Position numbers and translations under genes: made by a program
The notes under the pieces: model-generated
Told to the model about the DNA's origin: nothing
Seen by the model: the letters and a program-made list of their open reading frames with translations, nothing else
The model's database searches: none
In this document: positions 16,466-25,073 of the stretch, in pieces
Numbering within the stretch: the stretch's first letter is position 1
Layout of the letters: each line of letters begins with the position of its first letter
Assembly: GCA_031378845.1 (NCBI GenBank)
Contig: JANNES010000026.1
Location: 62,001-126,000, forward strand
Direction of reading: 5' to 3'
Source: JAJNPS01 sp031378845
GTDB lineage: Bacteria; Pseudomonadota; Alphaproteobacteria; Rhodobacterales; Rhodobacteraceae
Length of the DNA stretch: 64,000 nucleotides

Positions 16466-17701
16466 ATGAAGCGGCGCATGACCCTTGCAGAGGCTGAAAG
16501 CCTGCCACGCTGGCGGCGACCCGAGGCGCTGTTGTTCCTGACCGCCGCCGCCATGCCGATCGCCTTTGCCACGTGGTCGGCACTCCTCAACAACTTTGTC
16601 TTTGAGGTTGCGGGCTTTACCGGGGTCGAGATCGGCTGGCTGCACACGGTGCGCGAAATCCCGGGTCTCTTGGCCGTTGTGGTCATTGCGATCTTGTTGC
16701 TGATGCGCGAACAGGTTCTGGCGATGATCATGCTGTGCCTTTTGGGGCTGGCGACGTCCGTGACGGCGTGGTTCCCATCGCTCGGCGGGATTTTGACGAT
16801 CACCTTCCTGTCTTCGATCGGGTTTCATTATTTCGAAACCGTGAATCAGTCCTTGCAACTGCAATGGATCGACAAGGGACGCGCGCCCCAGGTGCTGGGC
16901 TGGATCGTCGGCGTCGGCTCCGGCGCATCCCTCGCAGCCTATGCCGCCATCGTGTTTTTGTGGGAACCGTTGGGGTTGACCTACAATATCGTCTATATGG
17001 TCTCGGGTGGTCTGACGGTCGCGATCGCAATCTTTTGCATGCTTGCCTATCCGCAGTTCGACGGTCCGCACCGCCAGCATCGTCATATGGTTCTGCGCCG
17101 CCGTTACTGGCTTTACTATGCTTTGCAGTTCATGGCGGGTGCGCGGCGGCAGATTTTCGTGGTCTTTGCGGGCTTCATGATGGTCGAACGCTTTGGCATG
17201 AAAGTGTCTGAGATGACCGCGCTCTTGTTGGTCAACTACATCTTGCAGATGTTCGCCGCCCCGGTAATGGGCCGTGCCTTGGGCAAATGGGGCGAGCGCA
17301 ATATCATGATCTTTGAGTATGTCGGCCTGACGCTGGTGTTTCTGGCCTATGGCGGGCTTTACTGGTTCGGCTGGGGGCTGTTGATCGCGTCGGCACTTTA
17401 TATTCTGGACCAGATGTTTTTCGCGCTGTCCTTCGCGTTGAAGACCTATTTCCAAAAGATCGCCGACCCCGCTGATATTGCGCCAAGCGCGGCGGTAGCC
17501 TTTACAATCAACCATATCGCAGCGGTCTTTTTGCCGGCGATGTTGGGCTATATGTGGGCCAAATCGCCCGACTACGTCTTTCTGCTGGGTGCGGGGATGG
17601 CGCTGGTGGCTTTGGGCTTGGCGTTGCTGATTCCGCGGCATCCTGAGCCCGGCCATGAGACGATCCTGTCGCGCGCGCCAAGACCGGCGGCTGCCGAATA
17701 G
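16466..17701 (+). CDS. MFS transporter
   Basis: From ATG 16466 the product has 411 residues with about twelve hydrophobic helices, the layout of a major facilitator permease (for example EALLFLTAAAMPIAFATWSALL, and LYYALQFMAGARRQIFVVFAGF in the middle). Other possible starts are ATG 16454 and ATG 16478; none has a convincing ribosome-binding site. The substrate is unknown. It ends 113 bases before fnrL on the same strand, but no oxygen-related role can be read from it. Confidence 0.85.
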   Translation: MKRRMTLAEAESLPRWRRPEALLFLTAAAMPIAFATWSALLNNFVFEVAGFTGVEIGWLHTVREIPGLLAVVVIAILLLMREQVLAMIMLCLLGLATSVTAWFPSLGGILTITFLSSIGFHYFETVNQSLQLQWIDKGRAPQVLGWIVGVGSGASLAAYAAIVFLWEPLGLTYNIVYMVSGGLTVAIAIFCMLAYPQFDGPHRQHRHMVLRRRYWLYYALQFMAGARRQIFVVFAGFMMVERFGMKVSEMTALLLVNYILQMFAAPVMGRALGKWGERNIMIFEYVGLTLVFLAYGGLYWFGWGLLIASALYILDQMFFALSFALKTYFQKIADPADIAPSAAVAFTINHIAAVFLPAMLGYMWAKSPDYVFLLGAGMALVALGLALLIPRHPEPGHETILSRAPRPAAAE

Positions 17702-17814
17702 ATCGCCCGGCCCGCACAGCCGTTCTTGCCAGTACTTTGTCTAACGTGCACGATCAGTGCATCGCGAAGGATCGGGTTCGCACGCGCCTTCACCCCACCT
17801 CGGAAAGACAGCTT

Positions 17815-18561
17815 ATGGTGCCCCAGTTCGACGGCCTGCAGTCGCTGCGTTGTGTTGATTGTCCGATCAGACATCGCGCCGTCTGCGCGCGCTGCGAGCC
17901 GGACGAACTGGCCGAACTTGAGGCGATGAAATACTACCGCAGCTTTCAGGCCGGACAACCCGTGATCTGGTCAGGCGATGCGATGGATTTTGTGGCCAGC
18001 GTGGTCACCGGCATTGCCATGCTCACCCAGACCATGGAGGACGGGCGGCGGCAGATGGTCGGCCTGTTGCTGCCATCGGATTTCGTGGGACGCCCGGGTC
18101 GGTCGCAAGTAGCCTTTGACGTCAGCGCCGCTACGGATCTGGTGATGTGCTGCTTTCGCAAGAAACCCTTTGAGACGATGATGGCAAAGACCCCGCATGT
18201 GGCGCGGCGCCTTTTGGACATGACTTTGGACGAGCTTGATGCCGCGCGCGACTGGATGCTCTTGTTGGGACGCAAGACGGCGCGCGAACGGATCGCCAGT
18301 TTCCTTACCATTCTTGCGCGGCGTGAGGCGGCTTTGCAGGTCAGACCGGCGCCAGGCAAGGTCACGATCGATCTGCCGCTGACCCGCGAGGATATGGCAG
18401 ACTATCTGGGCCTGACACTTGAAACCGTCAGCCGCCAGATCTCGGGGCTGAAGCGTGACGGGCTGATCGAGCTTGTCGGCAAACGCGGCGTGACGATTCC
18501 CAACCTGAAGACACTTGAGAACGCCGCAGGCGATGACCAGTTCGGGGCAACGCGTAAGTAA
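17815..18561 (+). CDS. fnrL: oxygen-responsive Crp/Fnr-type regulator FnrL
   Basis: The product has 248 residues, with ATG 17815 preceded by GGAAAG. Four cysteines near the N-terminus (C13, C16, C24, C27 in CVDCPIRHRAVCARC) are the ligands of the oxygen-labile 4Fe-4S cluster. The cyclic-nucleotide-like fold and dimer helix follow (MEDGRRQMVGLLLPSDF, then LDELDAARDWMLLLGRKTARE). The winged helix (TREDMADYLGLTLETVSRQISGLKRDG) is identical in type to known FnrL proteins that read TTGAT-N4-ATCAA. Three such boxes lie at 19469, 19501 and 23079, beside uspA and the cco genes. The upstream in-frame ATG at 17737 would add 26 residues not seen in the family. Confidence 0.96.
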   Translation: MVPQFDGLQSLRCVDCPIRHRAVCARCEPDELAELEAMKYYRSFQAGQPVIWSGDAMDFVASVVTGIAMLTQTMEDGRRQMVGLLLPSDFVGRPGRSQVAFDVSAATDLVMCCFRKKPFETMMAKTPHVARRLLDMTLDELDAARDWMLLLGRKTARERIASFLTILARREAALQVRPAPGKVTIDLPLTREDMADYLGLTLETVSRQISGLKRDGLIELVGKRGVTIPNLKTLENAAGDDQFGATRK

Positions 18562-18568
18562 GGCCGCG

Positions 18569-19414
18569 TCAATGGCACATGAAGACCGGAATATTCGCCT
18601 GTTCCAGAATGTCACGGGTGGCGCCGCCAAGGATCGCCTCGCGAAGTCGCGAATGCCCGTATGCCCCCATGACGACAAGGTCAGCACCTTTGTCCGTTGC
18701 ATGCCGCATCAGCACATCGGACACCCGCGGCAAGCTGCGGGCTAGCACCGTCACCTCGGCTTTGACGCCGTGGCGCACCAGCATTTGGCAAAGCAATCCG
18801 CCGGGGTCTGACCGTTCCGTGCCATAGACCGGCGGGTCAATCACAGTGATATCGACCCGTGCTGCGGCCTTGAGCAAAGGCAGGGCCCGCCGAATGCTGG
18901 TCATGGCCTCGCGACTTTGGTTCCAGGCGATGACGATGGTCTGGGGCTGGGCCGAGGCGATGCCGGCGTCGGGCAGAACCAGAACCGGAGCGGCCCCTTC
19001 AAAAAGTGCGGCCTCCACAACCGCCTCGCGTTCAGGGCCGCGATCCTTGCCGAAGGGCTGCCCCAGGATCACTAGATCGGCATAGCGCGCACGCTGCGCC
19101 ACAAGGTCTGTCAGCGCCCCGATCTGCGACACGGCCATTTCGCATGACCAGCGCAAGGTTGGGGTCTGCTCGGCGACCGCCGCTGCAAGGGCATCGGAGA
19201 TCGCATGCGCGTCCTCTTCTGCGCGTTCAGTGTCGAGGGGCATGATCACCGCACCGCTGCCGATGAACGAATACCCCACCTGCGTGCTGTCCACACCCAG
19301 CGCCAGCAGATCAAGATGCGCGTCCATCTGAACCGCAAGGGCCGCCGCCGCCGTAACGGTCGCATCCAGCCGGCGCGTCGATGTCGCGACGCTGAGCAAA
19401 GTCTTGTAGGTCAT
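18569..19414 (-). CDS. uspA: universal stress protein, tandem Usp domains
   Basis: This 281-residue cytoplasmic protein starts at ATG 19414 with a GAGGGAGA site. It is a two-domain Usp. The second half has the ATP-binding loop pattern GAYGHSRLREAILGGATRDIL, and the first half (VATSTRRLDATVTAAAALA, then LVILGQPFG) is more divergent and may not bind nucleotide. It lies divergently to ccoN with a perfect FNR box 55 bases upstream of its start, so anaerobic or microaerobic induction is expected. It converges on fnrL with 7 bases between stops. Confidence 0.92.
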   Translation of the reverse strand: MTYKTLLSVATSTRRLDATVTAAAALAVQMDAHLDLLALGVDSTQVGYSFIGSGAVIMPLDTERAEEDAHAISDALAAAVAEQTPTLRWSCEMAVSQIGALTDLVAQRARYADLVILGQPFGKDRGPEREAVVEAALFEGAAPVLVLPDAGIASAQPQTIVIAWNQSREAMTSIRRALPLLKAAARVDITVIDPPVYGTERSDPGGLLCQMLVRHGVKAEVTVLARSLPRVSDVLMRHATDKGADLVVMGAYGHSRLREAILGGATRDILEQANIPVFMCH

Positions 19415-19468
19415 GGCGTATCTCCCTCTTTGCGAGCCCAAGCATGTGCCCCACCGCAGGCTCCGACA

Positions 19469-19482
19469 TTGATGTGTATCAA
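19469..19482. promoter_or_regulatory. perfect FNR box in the uspA/ccoN divergent region
   Basis: TTGATGTGTATCAA is a perfect match to the FNR consensus TTGAT-N4-ATCAA. Its centre lies about 60 bases upstream of the uspA start codon and 133 upstream of ccoN, so its first target is probably uspA. Confidence 0.88.
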
Positions 19483-19500
19483 GTCTTGGCGTCGAAGGCC

Positions 19501-19514
19501 TTGACATAGATCAA
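19501..19514. promoter_or_regulatory. FNR box upstream of ccoN
   Basis: TTGACATAGATCAA differs from the FNR consensus at one base. Its centre is about 100 bases upstream of the ccoN start codon, a common position for FnrL activation of ccoNOQP in Rhodobacterales. Confidence 0.82.
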
Positions 19515-19608
19515 GGCGAGCATGCCACCGCCATGGCACGACGCTTCTTGTCGACAAGTTCGGGACCGGCTGTGCAGCGGGTGCTGACGCCAGGACAAGG
19601 AAAAAAAG

Positions 19609-21210
19609 ATGTGGGATTACGTAAAGCTCGTGGCATTGGGAATTGTTGCAGTCTTAGCCGCGATTGCTGCCAATTTCGGGCATGACCTCGCTTATACTGT
19701 CAACGCTTTGGTGGTGATGCTGGCGGCGGCTGCGACCTTTGTCTGGGTCCTGCGCGGGGCCGATGAACCGAAACCGCATAATCCGAACGATTACATGGAC
19801 GGGGTGGTGCGTGCGGGGGTGATTGCGACCTCGTTCTGGGGGATCGTGGGGTTCCTTGTCGGCGTCGTCATCGCCTTTCAGCTGGCGTTTCCGGCACTTA
19901 ACATCGAAGCAATGGGCATCTTGAACTTTGGCCGTCTGCGCCCTTTGCACACCTCGGCGGTGATCTTTGCGTTTGGTGGCAACGCGCTTATCATGTCGTC
20001 CTTTTACATCGTGCAGCGGACCTGCGCGACGCGTCTTTTCGGCGGCAACCTTGGCTGGTTCGTGTTCTGGGGCTGGCAGCTGATGATCGTGCTGGCGGCG
20101 ACCTCCTACGTCTTGGGCGGCACGCAAGGCAAGGAATACGCCGAGCCGGTCTGGTATATCGACATCTGGATCGCTGTCGTCTGGGTCGCGTTCCTGCTGA
20201 CCTTCATGGGCACGCTATGGAGGCGCCGTGAGCCGCACATCTATGTCGCCAACTGGTTTCTCTTGTCGATGATCATCACCGTGGCGATGCTGCATATCGT
20301 CAACAACCTTGCCATTCCCGTCTCGATCTTTTCCTCGCAATCGGTGCCACTGTTTTCCGGCGTGCAGGATGCGATGACGCAGTGGTGGTACGGCCATAAC
20401 GCGGTCGGTTTCTTTCTGACGGCCGGGTTCCTGGGGATGATGTACTACTTTGTCCCCAAGCAGGCCGAGCGCCCGATCTACAGCTACAAACTGTCGATCA
20501 TCCACTTTTGGGCGCTGATCTTTCTCTATATCTGGGCCGGACCGCACCACCTGCACTACACAGCACTGCCCGAATGGGCCTCGACCCTTGGCATGGTGTT
20601 TTCGGTGATCCTGTGGATGCCCTCATGGGGCGGCATGATCAACGGGCTGATGACACTGTCGGGTGCCTGGGACAAGCTGCGCACTGACCCGATCCTGCGG
20701 ATGATGGTGGTCTCGCTTGGCTTTTACGGGATGAGCACGTTTGAAGGCCCGGTGATGTCCATCAAGGCCGTCAACAGCTTGAGCCACTACACCGACTGGA
20801 CCATCGGCCACGTCCATTCGGGGGCATTGGGATGGAACGGCATGATCACCTTTGGCGTGCTTTACTTTCTGACGCCGCGCCTGTGGAACCGGTCCGGGCT
20901 TTACAGCCTGAAGCTCGTCAACTGGCACTTCTGGCTCGCGACAATCGGCATCGTCTTGTACGCCAGCGCCATGTGGGTGTCTGGCATCATGGAAGGCCTC
21001 ATGTGGCGCGAGGTTGATGCAAATGGCTTTCTTGTCAACGCCTTCACCGACACCGTCGTGGCCAAGTTCCCGATGTATCTGGTGCGGGGCGCCGGGGGTC
21101 TGATGTATCTGATCGGCGGTGTGATCATGGCTTATAACCTGTGGATGACGGTGCGCGCGCAGCCTGCAAGGGCAGCGGTCAACGCGAACAACGCCGTTCC
21201 TGCTGAATGA
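19609..21210 (+). CDS. ccoN: cbb3-type cytochrome c oxidase subunit I
   Basis: This 533-residue, twelve-helix catalytic subunit of the high-affinity cbb3 oxidase reduces oxygen to water at a heme b3 / CuB centre and pumps protons. Conserved pieces include the heme and copper histidines in RPLHTSAVIFAFGGNAL, WWYGHNAVGFFLTAGFLGMMYYFVPK, GPHHLHYTALP and YTDWTIGHVHSGALGWNG. It starts at ATG 19609 after AAGGAAAAAAAG and opens the ccoNOQP operon; spacing to ccoO is 15 bases. Confidence 0.98.
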   Translation: MWDYVKLVALGIVAVLAAIAANFGHDLAYTVNALVVMLAAAATFVWVLRGADEPKPHNPNDYMDGVVRAGVIATSFWGIVGFLVGVVIAFQLAFPALNIEAMGILNFGRLRPLHTSAVIFAFGGNALIMSSFYIVQRTCATRLFGGNLGWFVFWGWQLMIVLAATSYVLGGTQGKEYAEPVWYIDIWIAVVWVAFLLTFMGTLWRRREPHIYVANWFLLSMIITVAMLHIVNNLAIPVSIFSSQSVPLFSGVQDAMTQWWYGHNAVGFFLTAGFLGMMYYFVPKQAERPIYSYKLSIIHFWALIFLYIWAGPHHLHYTALPEWASTLGMVFSVILWMPSWGGMINGLMTLSGAWDKLRTDPILRMMVVSLGFYGMSTFEGPVMSIKAVNSLSHYTDWTIGHVHSGALGWNGMITFGVLYFLTPRLWNRSGLYSLKLVNWHFWLATIGIVLYASAMWVSGIMEGLMWREVDANGFLVNAFTDTVVAKFPMYLVRGAGGLMYLIGGVIMAYNLWMTVRAQPARAAVNANNAVPAE

Positions 21211-21225
21211 TGAAAGGGCAGGAAA

Positions 21226-21951
21226 ATGGCATTTCTTGACAGACACAAAAAGATCGAAACCCACGCAACACTGATGCTGGTGCTAAGCCTCGTGGTGGTT
21301 GCCATCGGCGGCATCGTCCAGATCGCGCCTCTCTTTTACTTGCAGAACACGATCGAAAAGGTCGAAGGCGTGCGCCCCTATACGCCCTTGGAACTGGCAG
21401 GACGCGACATCTACATCCGTGAGGGCTGCTATACGTGCCACAGCCAGATGATCCGCCCGTTGCGGGACGAAGTGGAGCGTTATGGCCATTACAGCCTCGC
21501 GGCAGAATCGATGTACGACCATCCGTTCCAATGGGGGTCCAAACGCACCGGGCCGGATCTGGCACGGGTCGGCGGGCGCTATTCGGACGCCTGGCATGTC
21601 GACCATTTCACCAATCCCCAGGACGTGGTGCCGGAATCGGTCATGCCCAAGTACAGCTACCTTTTGCGCAACACGATCAACGGCCAGTACATCGCCGACA
21701 TTCTATCCACCCATGCGATGGTCGGTGTGCCCTACACGCCTGAGATGATCGAGGCCGCGCGCGCGGATTTCGCCACCCAGGCCGATCCCGATGCCGACAG
21801 TTCAGGTCTTGAGGAGCGCTATGCCAAGGTAAATGTCTCCAACTTTGACGGCCAGCCGCAGCTGACCGAGATGGACGCGCTGATCGCCTACATGCAGGTG
21901 CTTGGCACGATGGTCGATTTCTCGACCTTCATCCCAGATCCGACACGGTAG
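21226..21951 (+). CDS. ccoO: cbb3-type cytochrome c oxidase subunit II (monoheme cytochrome c)
   Basis: The product has 241 residues: one N-terminal membrane helix (about residues 16-40), then a periplasmic domain with a single heme c site CYTCH (C68, C71, H72) inside REGCYTCHSQMIRPLRDE. A distal methionine ligand is likely among the later methionines. It passes electrons from CcoP to CcoN. The ribosome-binding site AAAGGGCAGGAAA precedes ATG 21226. It is complete and of the usual length. Confidence 0.97.
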   Translation: MAFLDRHKKIETHATLMLVLSLVVVAIGGIVQIAPLFYLQNTIEKVEGVRPYTPLELAGRDIYIREGCYTCHSQMIRPLRDEVERYGHYSLAAESMYDHPFQWGSKRTGPDLARVGGRYSDAWHVDHFTNPQDVVPESVMPKYSYLLRNTINGQYIADILSTHAMVGVPYTPEMIEAARADFATQADPDADSSGLEERYAKVNVSNFDGQPQLTEMDALIAYMQVLGTMVDFSTFIPDPTR

Positions 21952-21959
21952 GGGGCATC

Positions 21960-22172
21960 ATGGATACTTACAGCCTGATGCGTGCCTTTGCCGACAGCTG
22001 GGCGCTGATGCTGCTTTTCCTGTTCTTTCTCGGGGTCCTGGTCTGGGCCTTTCGCCCCGGATCGAAACCCGTCCATGACGACATCGCGAACTCGATCTTT
22101 CGTCATGACAAGAAACCAGCCCCGGAACCCGTGTCGCAAGGCACCTATCCTCCCCCATCCAAGGAGATGTGA
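21960..22172 (+). CDS. ccoQ: cbb3-type oxidase small subunit CcoQ
   Basis: This 70-residue protein has one membrane helix (about residues 15-32, ALMLLFLFFLGVLVWAF) and a charged cytoplasmic tail containing the familiar SIFRHD. CcoQ stabilises the assembled oxidase and in R. sphaeroides takes part in oxygen signalling to Prr. It lies 8 bases after ccoO and 3 before ccoP. The start is ATG 21960, with AGGGGGC upstream. Confidence 0.93.
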   Translation: MDTYSLMRAFADSWALMLLFLFFLGVLVWAFRPGSKPVHDDIANSIFRHDKKPAPEPVSQGTYPPPSKEM

Positions 22173-22175
22173 GCC

Positions 22176-23069
22176 ATGTGCGCCAAACGCGTAAAGGACG
22201 TCCCGTCACAGGTTGAAACGACCGGCCATGTCTGGGACGGTGTCGAAGAGTTGAACAACCCGCTGCCGCGCTGGTGGGTCTGGGTGTTCTGCCTGACCAT
22301 CATCTGGGGGATCGGCTATACCATCGCCTATCCGGCCTGGCCGCTGATCTCGCGTGCAACGCAAGGCTATTTTGGGTCCTCGGATCGAATTGCGGTTGCG
22401 GACGACATTGCCCGCTTTGACGCTGCAAACGCACCGATCAAGGCATCACTCGTGGCCGCCGATCTGGCCGCCATTCCGGGCGATGAGGCGTTGAAGACCT
22501 TTGCCATCCCGGCCGGCGCGTCGATCTTTCGGACCAACTGTGCGACGTGCCACGGCTCGGGTGCGGCGGGGGTTCAGGGCAAGGGGTATCCCAACCTTCT
22601 GGACAATGACTGGCTCTGGGGTGGTGATATGGCGGCGATCCACCAGACCATCACGCATGGTATCCGCAACACCACCGATCCCGATGCGCGGTATTCGGAA
22701 ATGCCGAAGTTTGGCGCGGATGAGATTCTGGATGCGACGCAAATCGCCCAAGTGGTCGAACACGTGCTGAAGATCTCGGGACAAGAGCATGACGCCACCA
22801 TGGCCGCGGCAGGTGCAACGGTCTATGCGGAGAATTGCGCGGCCTGCCATACCGAGGCCGGTACCGGCGACCGCGAACAGGGCGCGCCGAACCTGACGGA
22901 TGCGATCTCTCTTTATGGCGGGGATCGTGCGACCTTGACGCAAACCGTCAACAATGCCCGTTTTGGCGTGATGCCGCCTTGGGCGAACCGCCTGTCGGAG
23001 GACGAGATCCGCGCTGTGGCCACCTATGTTCACAGCCTTGGCGGTGGTGAGGCCCCCCCCGCCCCCTGA
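22176..23069 (+). CDS. ccoP: cbb3-type cytochrome c oxidase subunit III (diheme cytochrome c)
   Basis: The product has 297 residues. The N-terminal stretch LNNPLPRWWVWVFCLTIIWGIGYT is the membrane anchor with the family's NNPLPRWW motif. Two heme c sites follow: CATCH (C122, C125, H126) and CAACH (C221, C224, H225). It receives electrons from the soluble cytochrome pool. The start ATG 22176 follows AAGGAGATGTGAGCC. It is last in ccoNOQP; the next gene, ccoG, has its own FNR box. Confidence 0.97.
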   Translation: MCAKRVKDVPSQVETTGHVWDGVEELNNPLPRWWVWVFCLTIIWGIGYTIAYPAWPLISRATQGYFGSSDRIAVADDIARFDAANAPIKASLVAADLAAIPGDEALKTFAIPAGASIFRTNCATCHGSGAAGVQGKGYPNLLDNDWLWGGDMAAIHQTITHGIRNTTDPDARYSEMPKFGADEILDATQIAQVVEHVLKISGQEHDATMAAAGATVYAENCAACHTEAGTGDREQGAPNLTDAISLYGGDRATLTQTVNNARFGVMPPWANRLSEDEIRAVATYVHSLGGGEAPPAP

Positions 23070-23078
23070 TCCTCGGTG

Positions 23079-23092
23079 TTGATGTAAATCAA
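23079..23092 (+). promoter_or_regulatory. perfect FNR box upstream of ccoG
   Basis: TTGATGTAAATCAA matches the consensus TTGAT-N4-ATCAA at every fixed base. Its centre is about 85 bases before the GTG start of ccoG, so the assembly genes ccoGHIS should form a second FnrL-driven unit. Confidence 0.9.
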
Positions 23093-23169
23093 GGCGGCGC
23101 GACCACGCGGCGCCTATCAGCGACGGGCAGGGGGCCACCCTTGCCCAGTTCCGCCCTCGGAGAGTTCGT

Positions 23170-24609
23170 GTGACCAGCCCCGACGCCCAGCCGCCCAGCC
23201 TTTACGCCGCGCGTGAGCCGATCTTTCCGCGCCGCGTCAAAGGGCATTTTCGCACCCTCAAATGGTGGCTGATGGGGGTGATGCTGGCGATCTACTACAT
23301 CGCACCCTGGCTACGTTGGGATCGGGGCCCCAATCTGCCGGATCAGGCCGTGTTGGCCGACATCGCGCATCGGCGGTTCTTTTTCTTCATGATCGAGATC
23401 TGGCCACATGAATTCTATTTTATTGCTGGCCTTCTGATCATGGCGGGCCTCGGCCTGTTTCTCTTTACCTCGGCGGCGGGCCGGGTCTGGTGTGGCTATG
23501 CGTGCCCACAGACGGTCTGGACCGATCTTTTCATATTGGTGGAGCGCTGGGTCGAAGGCGACCGCAACGCCCGCATTCGGCTGCACCGCCAGCATTGGGA
23601 CCGCGAAAAGGTCGTCAAGCGGGCGATCAAATGGACCGCGTGGCTGCTGATCGGCCTTGGAACCGGGGGCGCTTGGGTGTTCTATTTCACGGATGCGCCG
23701 ACGCTGTTTTTCAATCTGATCAATGGAACCGCAGCGCCCATCGCGTACATCACCATGGCCATCCTGACGGCGACCACGTTCTTTTTCGGTGGTTTTGCGC
23801 GCGAGCAGATCTGCATCTATGCCTGCCCCTGGCCGCGCATTCAGGCCGCGATGATGGACGAAGACACCCTGACCATCGGCTACAGGCCTTGGCGCGGAGA
23901 GCCGCGCGGCAAGCAGGACCTGGCGGGCAATGGCGACTGCATCGACTGCATGGCTTGCGTCAATGTCTGCCCGATGGGCATCGACATCCGTGACGGCCAG
24001 CAACTGGCCTGCATCACTTGCGGGCTGTGCATCGACGCGTGCAACGTCACGATGGACAAGATCGGAAAACCCCGCGACCTGATCGGCTATCTCGCGCTGA
24101 CCGACGAGACCGCCGAACGCGCGGGCAAACCCGTGAAATCGGTCTGGAAGCACCTCTTTCGCCCCCGCACCATCCTTTACACCGTGCTTTGGGGCGGGGT
24201 CGGCATCGCGCTGATCGTCGCGCTGTTCTTGCGATCGGACTTCGATGTGAACGTCACACCCGTTCGCAATCCACAGTTCGTGATGCTGTCGGATGGTGCG
24301 ATCCGCAACACCTATGAGCTGCGCCTGCGCAACAAGTTCGGGGAAGACCATTCGTTTGCGATTTCGGCCGCAGAGGGGTCGCCGTTTGCGCTGTCGATGG
24401 ATGGCCAGCCAGAGACCCGCGTTCTGGTGCCCGCAAATGAGACCAAGACCGCACGCTTGTTCGTCACCGCTGCGGTACGCAGCGAAGCGGCCGGGCAGGA
24501 ACGCACCGAACTGCGTTTGTGGATTCAGGACCTCGGCCCGATCGGGGCCGAACTGACCAACCCCGACCGCGCCCACTACGACACCGTTTTTTATGGAAAG
24601 GACGACTGA
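23170..24609 (+). CDS. ccoG: cbb3 oxidase assembly protein CcoG (RdxB/FixG), ferredoxin-like
   Basis: The product has 479 residues from GTG 23170. It has about five membrane helices and two 4Fe-4S ferredoxin motifs (CIDCMACVNVCP, then CITCGLCIDACN). Conserved membrane cysteine pairs occur in WCGYACPQTVW and CIYACPWPRIQ. A C-terminal Ig-like FixG domain lies at about residues 360-479. CcoG is a cupric reductase that feeds Cu(I) into oxidase assembly. GTG is favoured because no ATG precedes the conserved N-terminus. It ends one base before ccoH. Confidence 0.96.
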   Translation: MTSPDAQPPSLYAAREPIFPRRVKGHFRTLKWWLMGVMLAIYYIAPWLRWDRGPNLPDQAVLADIAHRRFFFFMIEIWPHEFYFIAGLLIMAGLGLFLFTSAAGRVWCGYACPQTVWTDLFILVERWVEGDRNARIRLHRQHWDREKVVKRAIKWTAWLLIGLGTGGAWVFYFTDAPTLFFNLINGTAAPIAYITMAILTATTFFFGGFAREQICIYACPWPRIQAAMMDEDTLTIGYRPWRGEPRGKQDLAGNGDCIDCMACVNVCPMGIDIRDGQQLACITCGLCIDACNVTMDKIGKPRDLIGYLALTDETAERAGKPVKSVWKHLFRPRTILYTVLWGGVGIALIVALFLRSDFDVNVTPVRNPQFVMLSDGAIRNTYELRLRNKFGEDHSFAISAAEGSPFALSMDGQPETRVLVPANETKTARLFVTAAVRSEAAGQERTELRLWIQDLGPIGAELTNPDRAHYDTVFYGKDD

Positions 24610-24610
24610 C

Positions 24611-25069
24611 ATGCGCGAATTGACCGGACCCCATGTGCTGGCCATCACGGTGTCGGCCTTTGCCGTCATCATCGGTGTCAACATCACCTTGGCCTACAAG
24701 GCCGTCAGCACCTTTCCGGGGCTGGAGGTTGCAAATTCTTACGTCGCGAGCCAGGACTTCGACCGCGACCGCGCGGGCCAAGAGGCGCTGGGGTGGACAT
24801 TGGTCCCAAGCTACAGCCTTGCCGACCAGGAACTCATCTTGCGCTTTACCGATGATGCGGGGCAGCCGGTCGTGCTGGCCGATCTGCGGGTCCTTTTGGG
24901 TCGCACGACAGAAGCCAAGGATGACCAGTTCCCGATCTTTGCGCTGCGCGACGGGACCTATCGCGCGCCTGCTGACCTGCAAAGGGGCAAATGGATGATG
25001 CAGATCGAGGCGCATGCACAAGATGGCACGCTGTTCCGCCAGCGGCTCGATCTTTTGGTAAAGGGATAG
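24611..25069 (+). CDS. ccoH: cbb3 oxidase assembly protein CcoH (FixH)
   Basis: This is a 152-residue membrane-anchored protein. ATG 24611 is preceded by GGAAAGGACGAC inside the end of ccoG. An N-terminal helix (about residues 8-29) is followed by the FixH domain (GWTLVPSYSLADQELILRF, then APADLQRGKWMMQIEAHAQDG). FixH-type proteins associate with the oxidase during assembly and are needed for its stability. It sits between ccoG and ccoI in the normal order. Confidence 0.93.
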   Translation: MRELTGPHVLAITVSAFAVIIGVNITLAYKAVSTFPGLEVANSYVASQDFDRDRAGQEALGWTLVPSYSLADQELILRFTDDAGQPVVLADLRVLLGRTTEAKDDQFPIFALRDGTYRAPADLQRGKWMMQIEAHAQDGTLFRQRLDLLVKG

Positions 25070-25073
25070 CGCC

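Noticed and set aside
15971..17656. 561-codon minus-strand frame opposite the MFS gene
   Set aside because: Composition is biased (Arg, His, Gln) and the plus-strand permease is convincing. Only the DUF6958 gene is real on the minus strand here, in another frame.
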